Below the pieces are notes generated by a model. The model made no database searches, had not been told where the DNA came from, and worked only from the letters and a program-made list of their open reading frames with translations. The translations under genes were made by a program, and so were the position numbers. DNA of 48,497 nucleotides from Thermodesulfobacteriota bacterium (GTDB lineage: Bacteria; Desulfobacterota; Thermodesulfobacteria; Thermodesulfobacteriales; Thermodesulfobacteriaceae): positions 1 to 48,497 of the forward strand of contig JAUQQL010000008.1 in the NCBI GenBank assembly GCA_030578315.1, read 5' to 3'. This document shows positions 25,590 through 38,292 of the stretch, piece after piece. Each line of letters begins with the position of its first letter. The stretch's first letter is position 1.

Positions 25590-27719
25590 ATGTTATTGAG
25601 TGAGATCTTCACTAAAAAAAATTTAGTTTTGTTTTTTCTTTTTTTATTTTTAATTTTCTTAATTATTTCTTTTTATTCTTATTTTCCTTACGACCCCGGT
25701 ATAAACATAAAAGGAGCTACAGAAGTTAAAAATTGGGGAGGACTAGTAGGAGCCTTTTTAGCCTCAGTATTTTACTTTCTTTTTGGTTTTACTACCCTAT
25801 TTATACCTTTATTCTTGATAATGGCTTTAATTTTGTTTTTAATAGGTTTATCTATTAAAAGAATTGTTTTTATATTTACTATTTTAACCTTTATTTTCTC
25901 TGCTACTTTTTCTTATCTTTTTAACTTTTTAGAGGTTGAGGTTTTTTATTTATTTGATAGATACCCTTTAAATGGAGGACTTTTAGGAGAACTTTCTTTA
26001 TTTTTAATTCCTTTAATAGGAACTTTAGGCTTTTTCTTTTTAATTTTGGGACTATTTTTAGCTGTTTTATTTGTAGCTTTAGGAAGTTTTCAGCTTATAA
26101 ATATATTTCAGATTAAGTTTGGGAGAAGAAAAGAAGAAAATATTGATAAAGAGTTTAAAGAACTTAAAGAGGAAAAAAAAGTTTCGGATTCTTTAACGTC
26201 TATTAAAATTGAATCTTTACAAAATGGTAAAATATTTGAGGTAGAAGAAGAATTTAGGGGTGAGGAAGAGAAAAAGAAATTTAATGAAGATTCTAAGGAT
26301 ACCTTAAGTAAAAAATTTCAACCTCCTCCTATAGAACTTTTAGATGATCCTTTCCCGTCTTCTTATAAATTAAGACCTGAGGAATTAAAAGAAAGAGCTT
26401 TGGTTTTACTTTCTAAGTTAAGGGAGTTTGGGATAGAAGGCGAGGTAGTAAGTATTTACCCTGGTCCTGTGATAACAGTTTTTGAATTTAAACCTGCTCC
26501 GGGGATAAAAATTAGTAAAATCTTAAGTTTGGTGGATGACCTAGCATTAGGACTTTCGGCTAAAAGTGTAAGAATAGTAGCTCCGATTCCAGGGAAAAAT
26601 GTTATAGGAATTGAAATTTCTAATCCTCAAAGGGAGTGGGTATATTTAAAGGAAATTTTAGAAAGTCCTGTATTTAAGAAAGCTGAGTCGCCTTTAACTA
26701 TAGCTTTAGGGAAGGACATCTTTGGCAATCCTGTGGTTACCGATTTAATAAAAATGCCCCATCTTTTAATAGCTGGAAGTACAGGTTCTGGTAAAAGTAT
26801 TTTTTTACACAGTGTTATCCTGAGTTTAATTTACAAAAGCACTCCTGAGCAAGTAAGATTTTTAATGATTGACCCTAAAAGAATTGAACTTTCAGTTTAT
26901 GAGGGTATACCTTATCTTCTTAATCCTGTTGTGCTTGAACCTAAAACTGCAACTAAAGCTTTACACTGGGCAGTATCAGAAATGGAACGAAGATATTCAC
27001 TTTTTGAAGAAGTTTCTGCCAGAAATTTAGAATCGTATAATGAACAATTTGAAGAAAAACTTCCTTATATAGTTATTATAATTGATGAATTAGCAGACCT
27101 TATGGTGGTGTCATCAAAAGAGGTAGAAACTTTACTTACCAGGCTGGCTCAGATGGCAAGAGCTGCGGGAATACACCTTTTAATAGCTACTCAAAGACCT
27201 TCTGTAGATGTAATTACAGGACTTATAAAAGCGAATTTCCCTTCTCGTATTTCTTTTCAAGTAACTTCTAAGGTAGATTCTAGAACCATTTTGGACACAC
27301 AAGGTGCAGAAAGACTTTTAGGAGCAGGAGATATGCTGTTTTTACCTCCTGGAAGTTCTTCTTTAAAGAGAATTCATGCTCCTTATGTTTCAGAAAAAGA
27401 AGTTAAAAGAGTTGTGGAATATCTTAAAAGTTTGGGAGAACCTCAATATTTAACCGATTTAAGTGCCTATTCTGAAGATTTAGAAAAAGAAAGTGAAAGT
27501 TTGGGAGACGAGGATGATGAGCTTTATGAGAAAGCTTTAAAAATTGCCTATCAGTATGGAAAAATTTCAGTTTCTATGCTTCAAAGAAAGCTGAGAATAG
27601 GTTATAATAGAGCTGCAAGACTAGTAGAAAGAATGGAAAAGGAGGGAATTGTTGGCCAAAGTGATGGTGTTCGTCCTCGTCCTGTTTTGGGTGTTTCTAA
27701 GCGGTTTTTCGAAGCTTAA
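25590..27719 (+). CDS. ftsK: DNA translocase FtsK/SpoIIIE
   Basis: Septum-anchored dsDNA pump that clears chromosome termini during division. Four or five N-terminal transmembrane helices (about 10-170) are followed by a short acidic/Lys-rich linker (180-240), then the motor. Walker A GSTGSGKS is at 396-403, and IIIDELADLM is Walker B. The C-terminal winged-helix gamma domain (YEKALKIAYQYGK...YNRAARLVERMEKEGIV) would read KOPS-type sites. At 709 residues it is a short-linker FtsK. Its 3' end is overlapped by lolA for about 68 bases. Confidence 0.94.
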   Translation: MLLSEIFTKKNLVLFFLFLFLIFLIISFYSYFPYDPGINIKGATEVKNWGGLVGAFLASVFYFLFGFTTLFIPLFLIMALILFLIGLSIKRIVFIFTILTFIFSATFSYLFNFLEVEVFYLFDRYPLNGGLLGELSLFLIPLIGTLGFFFLILGLFLAVLFVALGSFQLINIFQIKFGRRKEENIDKEFKELKEEKKVSDSLTSIKIESLQNGKIFEVEEEFRGEEEKKKFNEDSKDTLSKKFQPPPIELLDDPFPSSYKLRPEELKERALVLLSKLREFGIEGEVVSIYPGPVITVFEFKPAPGIKISKILSLVDDLALGLSAKSVRIVAPIPGKNVIGIEISNPQREWVYLKEILESPVFKKAESPLTIALGKDIFGNPVVTDLIKMPHLLIAGSTGSGKSIFLHSVILSLIYKSTPEQVRFLMIDPKRIELSVYEGIPYLLNPVVLEPKTATKALHWAVSEMERRYSLFEEVSARNLESYNEQFEEKLPYIVIIIDELADLMVVSSKEVETLLTRLAQMARAAGIHLLIATQRPSVDVITGLIKANFPSRISFQVTSKVDSRTILDTQGAERLLGAGDMLFLPPGSSSLKRIHAPYVSEKEVKRVVEYLKSLGEPQYLTDLSAYSEDLEKESESLGDEDDELYEKALKIAYQYGKISVSMLQRKLRIGYNRAARLVERMEKEGIVGQSDGVRPRPVLGVSKRFFEA

Positions 27720-28266
27720 AGCTACAACCATAAACGAAGTTTTAGACCAAATTCAATTATTTTATGACCAGATCAGAACTATAAAAGCTGAATTTGTTCA
27801 AGAAACCTGGTTTCCTTCTGGGAAAGTAGAAACCCGAACTGGAAAAATGTGGATGAAAAAACCTGGTAAGTTGCGCTGGGAGTATTTACATCCTGAAAGA
27901 TTTGTTATAATTTCTGACGGAAAACATTTTTACTTTCATTATCCCGAAGAAAAACAAACTTTTCTCTATCCTAATCAAGAATTTTTTTCTTCTCAATTAA
28001 TCTTGGGTTTTATGAATGGAGTAGGGAATATTAAAAAAGATTTGAAATTAGAAAGTTTTAGAGTTTTAGAAAAAGGTTTCTGGGAAATAAGTTTTAGTCT
28101 CTTAACTAAAAATCATCTAAATTTGGATAAAATTACTTTAACAGTTAAACCTTCTACAGGAGAAGTTAAACAAATTCAACTACTTTATACCACAGGAGAG
28201 AGAGTAAAAATAAATTTGAAAAAAATAAATTATAACCTAGAATTAAAAGACTCAATTTTTAAGTAA
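27652..28266 (+). CDS. lolA: Outer-membrane lipoprotein carrier protein LolA
   Basis: Periplasmic chaperone that carries lipoproteins from LolCDE to LolB. A hydrophobic signal (MAKVMVFVLVLFWVFLSGF) precedes TTINEVLDQIQ. The RTGKMWMKKPGKLRWEY segment and later strands are typical of the LolA half-barrel. About 204 residues. The TTG at 27652 is chosen because GGAGGG ends five bases upstream (27641-27646); TTG 27649 or ATG 27664 are alternatives. The start lies well inside ftsK, in another frame, and ftsK-lolA order is common in bacteria. Fits the diderm envelope shown by lptE. Confidence 0.85.
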   Translation: MAKVMVFVLVLFWVFLSGFSKLKATTINEVLDQIQLFYDQIRTIKAEFVQETWFPSGKVETRTGKMWMKKPGKLRWEYLHPERFVIISDGKHFYFHYPEEKQTFLYPNQEFFSSQLILGFMNGVGNIKKDLKLESFRVLEKGFWEISFSLLTKNHLNLDKITLTVKPSTGEVKQIQLLYTTGERVKINLKKINYNLELKDSIFK

Positions 28267-28443
28267 GGTTTTACTTTTTTAATATTTCCGTTTTAAAAGC
28301 AGATTGATTTTAAAATGTTATTTTTAATCTTTTTTAATTTTTTTGTGAAAAAAATTACAAAATATTTACTTAATAACACTTTTTTAATAATATTAATATT
28401 AAAAGATAAATTTTCTACCTCGTAGCCCTCTCCTCTACCCCCT

Positions 28444-28467
28444 TGGGAGGAGTTCCCCCTCCTCCCA
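28444..28467 (+). terminator. GC-rich hairpin after lolA, likely terminator
   Basis: A 9-bp perfect stem TGGGAGGAG / CTCCTCCCA with a 6-base loop, followed by ATTTTACTTTT, sits in the 267-base gap between lolA and cutA. It is a striking G/C-rich island in A/T-rich DNA. The T stretch is interrupted, so termination is probable, not certain. It is about 180 bases past the lolA stop. An upstream CTCCTC (28430-28435) could compete for the same GAGGAG strand. The rest of the gap is A/T-rich with no credible reading frame. Confidence 0.5.
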
Positions 28468-28475
28468 TTTTACTT

Positions 28476-28504
28476 TTGAAAAATTTTTAAAAGTGTTTTA
28501 AAAT
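28476..28504 (+). promoter_or_regulatory. Sigma-70-type promoter for cutA-sirtuin
   Basis: TTGAAA (28476-28481), a 17-base spacer and TAAAAT (28499-28504). Transcription would start around 28511, 35 bases before the cutA ATG, with the GGAGG ribosome site between. It lies just past the GC-rich hairpin, which fits a terminator-promoter boundary. Confidence 0.55.
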
Positions 28505-28545
28505 AAAAAAATCGTAATAAGTTAGTAAAAAAGATGGAGGATTTT

Positions 28546-28872
28546 ATGAATGAAGGGGTTGTATTTCTTTATGTAACTTTTTCTTCAGAAGAGGAAGCTA
28601 AAAAGATTAGTAAAATTCTTTTAGAAGAAAGGCTTTGTGCTTGTGTAAACATATATCCTCAGGTTAAATCGCTTTATTGGTGGGAAGGAAAAATAGAAGA
28701 AGCTACTGAGAGTATCACGATTATAAAGACTAGACCTTCTCTAGCTAAGAAAGTGGAAGAAATTGTTTTAAAGCATCATTCTTATACTACTCCATGTATA
28801 ATCACTTTTTCTTCGGGAAGCGGTTTCAAGGCTTTTATAGAATGGATTTATAAAGAAACTAAGGAGTTATAA
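28546..28872 (+). CDS. cutA: CutA1 family divalent-cation tolerance protein
   Basis: Small trimeric PII-like protein linked to copper/divalent-cation tolerance; its biochemical role is unsettled. The start is ATG 28546, because GGAGG at 28536-28540 lies just before it and would be inside the coding region of an earlier in-frame ATG at 28534. Motifs: LLEERLCACVNIYPQV, SLYWWEGKIEE, ESITIIKTRPS and HHSYTTPCIITF. About 108 residues, the usual length. The sirtuin gene follows after 3 bases. Confidence 0.9.
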   Translation: MNEGVVFLYVTFSSEEEAKKISKILLEERLCACVNIYPQVKSLYWWEGKIEEATESITIIKTRPSLAKKVEEIVLKHHSYTTPCIITFSSGSGFKAFIEWIYKETKEL

Positions 28873-28875
28873 ATT

Positions 28876-32059
<3,184 letters not shown>

Positions 32060-32288
32060 AAGGGTGCCTCCTTTTTTCTTTCTAAATAGTGGACAATTTA
32101 ATATAAATTTTAAAAATTTCAAATTAGTAGAAATTTAGCTATTTTTGTAGTGATGAAAAATTTGTACAAACAACTATGTGATTTTTACAAGAAGATCTTG
32201 GGAATAAAAAGTTGCGATTTGATAAGTAGTTATAAGTGGAACTATTTTTTATTTCTCAAGATGAATTAGCTCTTATAGATTGTAAATT

Positions 32289-33014
32289 TTATGAATTTTG
32301 TCTAAGAAAATTCATAAATTTTTTGAGTTCTTCACTATAGTTATTTTTAGGTTCCTGATAGATATAAAGAGGGGGATAAATTCTTATTCCTTCTCCTCCA
32401 TTTTTGACTGCTCTTATAAGTACTAATTTAGCTTCTTTTCCTGGATAGGAATGAACTAGTCTTAGAATTTTGGGTTCTAGTTTATACTTTTTTAGAAAAT
32501 AAATTAATTCAGCTAAACGGAAGGCTGTAAAGATTAAAAAAAGACTTCCTCTGTTTTTTAAAATTTGATAAGTTTTTTTTATAAAGATTTCTAAATTGAA
32601 GGTTTTTTCGTGACAAGCAAGATTTCTATTTTCGTAAGGACTTTCTCTACCCGTATCAATTTTGAAATAAGGGGGATTGCTAAAGACTACATCAAAGGTT
32701 TCTAGTTTGAAAGGAGGTTCTAGAAGGTCTCCTGCTACAATAAAAATTTGATTTTCAAAATTATTAATAAAAATATTTCTTTTTAAGCATTCTAGGAAAA
32801 TATTTTCTTTTTCTAGAGCCCAAATTTTACAACCAGAAAAACGGGTTAAGGCTATAAAACTTACGATACCTGATCCGGCTCCAATTTCTAAAATTTTTTG
32901 AGAAGGTTTTAAATTTAAAAAATAAGCTAAAAGCACTGAATCTATACCAAAACGAAAGCCTTTTTTCGGCTGAAAAATTTTTAATTTTCCAAAAGGAGTC
33001 ATTTCTATATCCAT
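32289..33014 (-). CDS. TrmN6-like SAM-dependent N6-adenine tRNA methyltransferase
   Basis: A 241-residue Rossmann methyltransferase with the start F-x-x-L-K-I-F-Q-P-K-x-G-F-R-F-G-I-D-S of the tRNA1(Val) A37 methyltransferase family. SAM motif I is ILEIGAGSGIVSF; motif IV is NPPYF, typical of amino-group adenine methylation. It starts 12 bases after the SAM hydrolase gene (in transcription order), so it is part of the same run. RNA substrate is inferred from family similarity. Between its end and the metK leader is a stretch of about 230 bases with no clear gene. Confidence 0.8.
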   Translation of the reverse strand: MDIEMTPFGKLKIFQPKKGFRFGIDSVLLAYFLNLKPSQKILEIGAGSGIVSFIALTRFSGCKIWALEKENIFLECLKRNIFINNFENQIFIVAGDLLEPPFKLETFDVVFSNPPYFKIDTGRESPYENRNLACHEKTFNLEIFIKKTYQILKNRGSLFLIFTAFRLAELIYFLKKYKLEPKILRLVHSYPGKEAKLVLIRAVKNGGEGIRIYPPLYIYQEPKNNYSEELKKFMNFLRQNS

Positions 33015-33026
33015 AGGTTTTTAACT

Positions 33027-33812
33027 TCAAAGCCAGACAATCTTTATTTCAGGAATGTTTAGAATTTCGTAAGCTGAACCTTGATTTACTGCAATTTCTA
33101 AAAGACCTTCACTTCCAAAAAGAGCTACAACTTCTCCTTTCTTTGCATATCCATAACTTTTAACCAAAGAGATTTCTTTTTCGTTAACTATTACTTTGAA
33201 AGGTTTTTTAGCCAATTTTTGGGAGAAATTGGTAATTAAATTTCCAAAACGATCTACATACCAAACAGAAAGTATATATCCGTAAGAAGTTTTTTGTGGG
33301 CAAGGGAAATTTATCTTAATTAAGGATTTTTTTAATATGGGTCTAGCAAAAGTCAACAAGTTTTTTTCTAAAAGCAAAAAAGCAATTGCTGGAGCAAAAA
33401 GATCTCTTCCGTGAAAAGTTGTACTGAACGGGGGTTGGAAAGTTTTTTCAGGTAGAATTTCAAAAGCTTTAAAATTAGAAAATTCTTCGTATATTAAAGA
33501 AAAAACCCCATTATCTGGTCCTACAAAAGTATAATTTGAAGTTTTAATTATTATAGCTTTTCTTTCAGTTCCTACACCAGGGTCAACAATACATAAGAAT
33601 ATAGTTCCATGAGGAAAATATTTATAGGAAAAGTAAAGTAACAAAGCAGCTTGTTTAACATCGTGAGGAGAAACATCATGAGTTATGTCAATAAAATTTA
33701 CAAAAAGACCTTCATTTAGTTCTTTTAAAATTCTTCCCTTTACTACTCCTATGTAGTGGTCTTTAGTACCAAAATCTGTAAGTAAAGCTACGGTTTTAAA
33801 CCCTGATTTCAT
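33027..33812 (-). CDS. SAM hydroxide adenosyltransferase (DUF62 / SAM hydrolase)
   Basis: A 261-residue member of the fluorinase-related family that, in bacteria and archaea, hydrolyses SAM to adenosine and methionine. Signatures: TDFGTKDHYIGVVKG (residues 11-25), DITHDVSPHDV, VDPGVGTERKAI and GPDNGVFS. The C-terminal beta domain closes the trimer interface. The halide-specific loop of true fluorinases/chlorinases is not seen. Its ATG overlaps the stop of the preceding PP-loop gene by 4 bases. Its neighbours make and use SAM. Confidence 0.9.
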   Translation of the reverse strand: MKSGFKTVALLTDFGTKDHYIGVVKGRILKELNEGLFVNFIDITHDVSPHDVKQAALLLYFSYKYFPHGTIFLCIVDPGVGTERKAIIIKTSNYTFVGPDNGVFSLIYEEFSNFKAFEILPEKTFQPPFSTTFHGRDLFAPAIAFLLLEKNLLTFARPILKKSLIKINFPCPQKTSYGYILSVWYVDRFGNLITNFSQKLAKKPFKVIVNEKEISLVKSYGYAKKGEVVALFGSEGLLEIAVNQGSAYEILNIPEIKIVWL

Positions 33813-34729
33813 AAAGGATTTAACTCTACTTTCTCAGTTTGAAATTGAGCTTTTTTAGTATATTTAATTAAAATTGACTTTAATTCTTCAGGAAAGATAG
33901 TTCCCTCAATTAAAACTGCAACTGGTGAGGGTATATTTAAAGTAAATAGAGGATAATTTCCATAAGCTATTTTTTTAATTTTTTCGTTTTCTTTTTCATT
34001 TCTTCCAAGAATTAGCCAGTAATCTTTTTCTATTAAGTGTCTTCCGAAGGTTAAAAGTTGTGCAATTTCATAATTAAGCATTCTTTTTTCCTTTAAAACT
34101 TTTAAAACTCTACGTCCTATTTGAGGATCGCAAAGAAGACAGCCACCTGCAGGAGTAGGAATTTGTTTTAAACCAAATGTTTTGGCTAATTCAAATTGTT
34201 TTTGTCTTTTTCTTCCAGAAAGGTCTAAGAGTTCTTCTCTTTTTATTAATCCCTTTTTTTCTACTTCAGAAGGAGCTAGAAGTTTAGCTGAAAGAGGTCT
34301 TACCAAAAATTCTTCAGTTTCCGATTCCTTTTTAATTATCTCTAAAGCCCATTTATTTTGACTCATGGGTCTTTGTCTTATTACTTCTCCAGTTGCTAAG
34401 AAGTCTGCTTGGAAATCATTTAAAAGATTTTTAGTTTTTTTTAACATTAAAATTTTGCAGTCAATACAAGGATTAGCATACGAACCAAAACCGTACTTGG
34501 GGTTTTTAAGAATTTCTAAAAATTCTTCGGTTATGTTGAGTAAAATCCCTTTCTCAAAACCTAGTTCTTCAACTTTTTTATAAAAGCTTTGAGGCTCTTC
34601 CCAATCTTTAAAGCCAAAAAAAGGAGTTATAAATTTTAAAGCTATAATCTTTACTCCTTGTTTTTTTAAAACTAAACCAGCTAGTATACTGTCTAATCCA
34701 CCAGAGAAAAGAAGAAGAGCTGTAGGCAT
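33809..34729 (-). CDS. PP-loop ATPase, ThiI/MnmA-like tRNA thiolation family
   Basis: A 306-residue protein with an N-terminal PP-loop FSGGLDS at 8-14, the ATP pyrophosphatase signature of tRNA sulfur-insertion and lysidine enzymes. The CIDCK pair and CLLCDP pair are candidate sulfur or metal ligands, and ATGEVIRQRPMSQN matches proteins annotated as ThiI/MnmA-like in sulfate reducers. THUMP and rhodanese domains of classical ThiI are absent. Which uridine it would modify cannot be decided. First gene of the minus-strand run that leads to metK. Confidence 0.72.
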   Translation of the reverse strand: MPTALLLFSGGLDSILAGLVLKKQGVKIIALKFITPFFGFKDWEEPQSFYKKVEELGFEKGILLNITEEFLEILKNPKYGFGSYANPCIDCKILMLKKTKNLLNDFQADFLATGEVIRQRPMSQNKWALEIIKKESETEEFLVRPLSAKLLAPSEVEKKGLIKREELLDLSGRKRQKQFELAKTFGLKQIPTPAGGCLLCDPQIGRRVLKVLKEKRMLNYEIAQLLTFGRHLIEKDYWLILGRNEKENEKIKKIAYGNYPLFTLNIPSPVAVLIEGTIFPEELKSILIKYTKKAQFQTEKVELNPL

Positions 34730-34846
34730 ATTCCTTGTAAAAAAAGAAGTTTTTGTAAAAAATTATATAAAAATATTTAAACATAAACAAGACTTTTTTA
34801 ATGGGTAAGATTTTTTAAACTCTTGAATTTTTTAAGTCTTATGGTA

Positions 34847-34876
34847 AAAAGGAGTGAGAACAAAGTTCACCCTTTT
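34847..34876 (+). other. Hairpin in the dnaG leader
   Basis: AAAAGG-A-GTGA pairs with TCAC-CCTTTT (one bulged A, 9-base loop) in the 246-base gap between the divergent PP-loop gene and dnaG. It is followed by GGAGGT, not by T residues, so it is not a terminator. It could be a leader structure or a weak transcription-factor site. Nothing else is recognisable in the gap: a second GGAGGT at about 34937 is too far from the dnaG ATG to serve it. Confidence 0.3.
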
Positions 34877-34975
34877 GGAGGTAATTTCTATATTATTATG
34901 CTTTTTCGAATCATTTCATTTTAATAAGTTTTTATCGGAGGTACTTAAAGTAGATAAGTTGGTTAAAATTATAAA

Positions 34976-36703
34976 ATGTCTTTAGAAACATTGTTGGATC
35001 AAGTAAGAGAAGTTTATGATATTGTAGAAGTGGTATCTAATTATGTAACTCTTAAAAAAGTAGGTAGAAATTATTTAGGATTTTGTCCTTTTCATTCAGA
35101 AAAAAGACCTTCATTTACTGTTAGTCCTGAAAAACAAATTTTTAAATGCTTTGGATGTAATGCAGGTGGAGATGTAGTTACCTTTTACATGAAAATTAAG
35201 GGGATTACCTTTAGAGAGGCACTCTTAGAACTTGCTGAAAAAGCTGGATTATCTATAGAAAAACAGAGTATTGGAGAAAGGAAAGAGAAAAACGAACTAG
35301 TGGAATTTAATTATAAAATAGCAAAATTTTATCATCAACTTCTTTTTATTCATTCATCTTCTGAAATAGCTCGTTATTACTTGAAAGAAAGGGGGGTAAG
35401 TGAAGAAACTATTAGAAATTTTTTAATAGGTTTTGCACCTTTTGAAGGTAGAATTTTAGCAAGTTATTTGAGAAGCTCAGAGGCAGATTTTAAAAAAGCA
35501 GAAGAAGTAGGTTTAGTGAAAAAAATTGAAGATGGTTCTTATTTAGACCTTTTTAGAGGAAGAATTGTGTTTCCTATTTTTAATGTTAAAGGTGAGTGTG
35601 TAGGTTTTGGAGGAAGAACCCTTGAAAAAGAAGTAGAACCTAAATACTTAAATACTCCTGAGTCTAAAGTTTATAGAAAAAGTGAAATTCTTTATGGGCT
35701 TTATCAAGCTAAAGAATTTCTTAAAAAAGAAAATGAAGGTTTTGTTGTAGAAGGTTATTTTGATTTTTTATCTTTATGGGAAAAGGGAATTCGGAATGTG
35801 GTAGCAAGTTGTGGTACAGCTTTAACAGAAAAACATATTAAAATTTTAAAATCTTTAACTAATAACTGGAATATTTTTTACGATGGAGATGTAGCAGGAA
35901 GAAAAGCTGCTTTAAGAACTATTTCTCTATTTTTAAAAGAGTCTATCTTACCTAAGGTGGTGACTCTTCCAGAAGGAGAAGATCCAGATTCTTGGGTTAG
36001 AAATCAAAACCTAGATGTTTATTCTTTAAAAGAAAGAATTAATTCTCTCACTTTAGAGGCTACATTTTTTGTATTTGAATTTTTTAAAAAAGATTTCCTT
36101 AAAAATCCATCTCAAGTATTTAAGGAATTTATTGAGATTTTTAAACCAGTAACTCATCCTATAATAAAAAATAAAATAATTAAAGATTTGAGTTTTTATC
36201 TAGAAATTCCCGAAAACGAAATTAGAAAACTATTTTCAACTCAAGAAAATTGGCTTTCAAAAGCTGAAACTTTTACTTTGAGTGAAGAAAGAGGTGAAAA
36301 TGTTTTAAAAATTATATCTCAATTTTTGGTGAATTTTCCTGAATATTTTTCAGAACTCATTTCAAGTGGGCTTTTGACTTTTTTAGAAGACTTTTTAGAT
36401 TCAATTTATGCTCAATTTTTGATCCAATTTTATGAAGAATACAAGTCTAAAAAAAGAAATTTAGAACTCTGGGAAAACATTCAATTTCAAGAAGTTATAA
36501 GTGAACTTTTATTAGCTCCGCCTTTTGAAAAACCAGAAGAAGTTCTTTCTCAGATTAAAGAATATCTTATTAAACAAACTAAAAAGAAAGAAATTAAAAA
36601 AATAGCCGAAAATTTGAGACTTTTAGAAATAAAAGGAAAAAAAGAAGAAATAGAGAAATATCTTTGGTTTGTAAAAAGTTCTCTAAATTATAATAATTGT
36701 TAA
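34976..36703 (+). CDS. dnaG: DNA primase
   Basis: Synthesises RNA primers at the replication fork. The 575-residue protein has the zinc ribbon Cys37, His40, Cys58 and Cys61, the RNA-polymerase core with the TOPRIM acidic motifs EGYFD and DGDVAGRKA, and a C-terminal helicase-interaction region. The ATG is chosen because the frame is closed by TAA four codons earlier. No Shine-Dalgarno sits at normal distance. It is 56 bases before rpoD, the conserved macromolecular-synthesis order; rpsU is not upstream. Confidence 0.95.
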   Translation: MSLETLLDQVREVYDIVEVVSNYVTLKKVGRNYLGFCPFHSEKRPSFTVSPEKQIFKCFGCNAGGDVVTFYMKIKGITFREALLELAEKAGLSIEKQSIGERKEKNELVEFNYKIAKFYHQLLFIHSSSEIARYYLKERGVSEETIRNFLIGFAPFEGRILASYLRSSEADFKKAEEVGLVKKIEDGSYLDLFRGRIVFPIFNVKGECVGFGGRTLEKEVEPKYLNTPESKVYRKSEILYGLYQAKEFLKKENEGFVVEGYFDFLSLWEKGIRNVVASCGTALTEKHIKILKSLTNNWNIFYDGDVAGRKAALRTISLFLKESILPKVVTLPEGEDPDSWVRNQNLDVYSLKERINSLTLEATFFVFEFFKKDFLKNPSQVFKEFIEIFKPVTHPIIKNKIIKDLSFYLEIPENEIRKLFSTQENWLSKAETFTLSEERGENVLKIISQFLVNFPEYFSELISSGLLTFLEDFLDSIYAQFLIQFYEEYKSKKRNLELWENIQFQEVISELLLAPPFEKPEEVLSQIKEYLIKQTKKKEIKKIAENLRLLEIKGKKEEIEKYLWFVKSSLNYNNC

Positions 36704-36759
36704 AAAATTTTAAAAAATTAGAGAAAATTTTAAAAAATAGTTTTAAAGGGAGGTAATCT

Positions 36760-38292
36760 ATGGACCTCCATAATAAAAAAAAGTTATGTTTGTTTGATGA
36801 AGATGAATTTTTTTTAGAAGAAATTCAAGATGATTTTTGGGAAGACAAAAAAGAAAGTGTAAAGGTTAAAGACCCTGTTACCCTTTATTTTAAGGAGGTA
36901 TTTTCTAATAAACTTCTTTCTAAAGAGGATGAAGTTAGAATAGGCAAAACTATAGAAGAAAATGAAAAAAAAATTTTATTTGAGTGTTTTTCTTATTATC
37001 CCCAATTAAGTAAATTTTACTGTCTTATAAAACAAGTTGAAAAAGAAAAGAACTTTATAGTTTATTTTAAGGATTATGAAGAATTAGAAAAAAATTGGCA
37101 AAAAGCTCAAAAATGGTTTTCAAATATTAAAGATTTAATTAATGAACTATTAGAAACTTATGATAATAAATCTGAAAAAGAGAAGCAAAAGTGTTTTGAA
37201 AAAATAATAGATTTAATTTATGAACTTAGACCTACCAAAAATTTATTAGAGTTAATTTCATGTGAAATTTTAGAAACTTATTATGCTTTGAAAAACTTTA
37301 AAAATTTTGAAAAGTATATTTTTAATAACTTTCAAATAAAATGGCAAGAAATTGAAAATATTTTTAGAGATGAAGATTTAAAAAATATTAATGATATATT
37401 AAAAAATAAAATTTCTATCGTAGATGAAGATAAACAAATTATAAAAGAAATTTTTAATTTTATTAAAAAAATTAAAAAAAGTGAAGAATATTTTGGTAAA
37501 ACAATAAATCAAATTTTGAAAAGTGGGGAGTTAATAGATAAAGCATTTAAAGAGATTAAAAAATCTAAAGAAGAGTTAATAAAAGCTAATTTGAGATTAA
37601 TTATTTCTATAGCGAGAAAGTATTCTCCTAAAGGTATATTTTTAAGTGATTTGATTCAGGAAGGAAATATAGGACTTATTAAAGCTGTAGAAAAGTTTGA
37701 TTATCGTAAAGGATTTAAATTCAGTACTTATGCTACTTGGTGGATTAGACAATCTATTACTAGATATTTAGCTGAAAATACTCGTACTATAAGAGTTCCT
37801 ATTCATATTATTGAGACTATCTATAAAATAAGTAAAATAATTTCTACTAAATTTTATCAAGAATATGGAAGAGAACCTACTTTAGACGAACTTGCTAAAG
37901 AAACAAATCTTTCTATAGATAGACTAAATTATATTTTTAAAGTAATGAAACAACCTATTTCCTTAGAAACCACTGTGGGAGAAGATGAAGAAAGTTCTTT
38001 AAAAGATTTTATTGAAGACCAAAGTTCTGTTAAACCTGAAGAAAAGACTTTTAATCTAGCTCTTTCTGAAAAAGTTAGAGAATTGTTAAAAATTTTATCT
38101 CCGAGAGAAGAAAAAATTATAAGACTTAGATTTGGTATAGGAGAAAGAGAACCTTGTACTTTAGAGGAGGTAGGAAATAAATTTGGAGTTACAAAAGAAC
38201 GTATTAGACAAATTGAAACTATGGCTTTAAGAAAACTTAAACATCCTAACCGTATAAAACTTTTAAAAAACTTCTTAATTCATGGTTCTTAA
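36760..38292 (+). CDS. rpoD: RNA polymerase primary sigma factor (sigma-70)
   Basis: Housekeeping sigma factor, 510 residues. Region 1.2 ([13 protein letters not shown]), a moderately long Lys/Glu-rich non-conserved region (about residues 75-265), region 2 ([32 protein letters not shown]), region 3 and region 4.2 ([20 protein letters not shown]) are all present. The -10 recognition helix and the helix-turn-helix for -35 fit the TTGACA/TATAAT-type promoters seen in this window. Strong GGGAGGT at 36749-36755. It overlaps the ahbAB gene by 11 bases. Confidence 0.96.
   Translation: MDLHNKKKLCLFDEDEFFLEEIQDDFWEDKKESVKVKDPVTLYFKEVFSNKLLSKEDEVRIGKTIEENEKKILFECFSYYPQLSKFYCLIKQVEKEKNFIVYFKDYEELEKNWQKAQKWFSNIKDLINELLETYDNKSEKEKQKCFEKIIDLIYELRPTKNLLELISCEILETYYALKNFKNFEKYIFNNFQIKWQEIENIFRDEDLKNINDILKNKISIVDEDKQIIKEIFNFIKKIKKSEEYFGKTINQILKSGELIDKAFKEIKKSKEELIKANLRLIISIARKYSPKGIFLSDLIQEGNIGLIKAVEKFDYRKGFKFSTYATWWIRQSITRYLAENTRTIRVPIHIIETIYKISKIISTKFYQEYGREPTLDELAKETNLSIDRLNYIFKVMKQPISLETTVGEDEESSLKDFIEDQSSVKPEEKTFNLALSEKVRELLKILSPREEKIIRLRFGIGEREPCTLEEVGNKFGVTKERIRQIETMALRKLKHPNRIKLLKNFLIHGS

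Noticed and set aside
32153-32269. 38-codon plus-strand reading frame in the gap between metK and the methyltransferase gene (MKNLYKQLCDFYKKIL...)
   Set aside because: No Shine-Dalgarno, no recognised family, and the frame crosses A/T-rich leader DNA; could be chance.
32060-32288. Possible SAM riboswitch upstream of metK
   Set aside because: No kink-turn, conserved core or long stem of any SAM riboswitch class was visible; a covariance search would settle it.
36705-36740. Direct repeat AAAATTTTAAAAAAT between dnaG and rpoD, also near 17555
   Set aside because: Pure A/T words of this kind are expected by chance in this composition.
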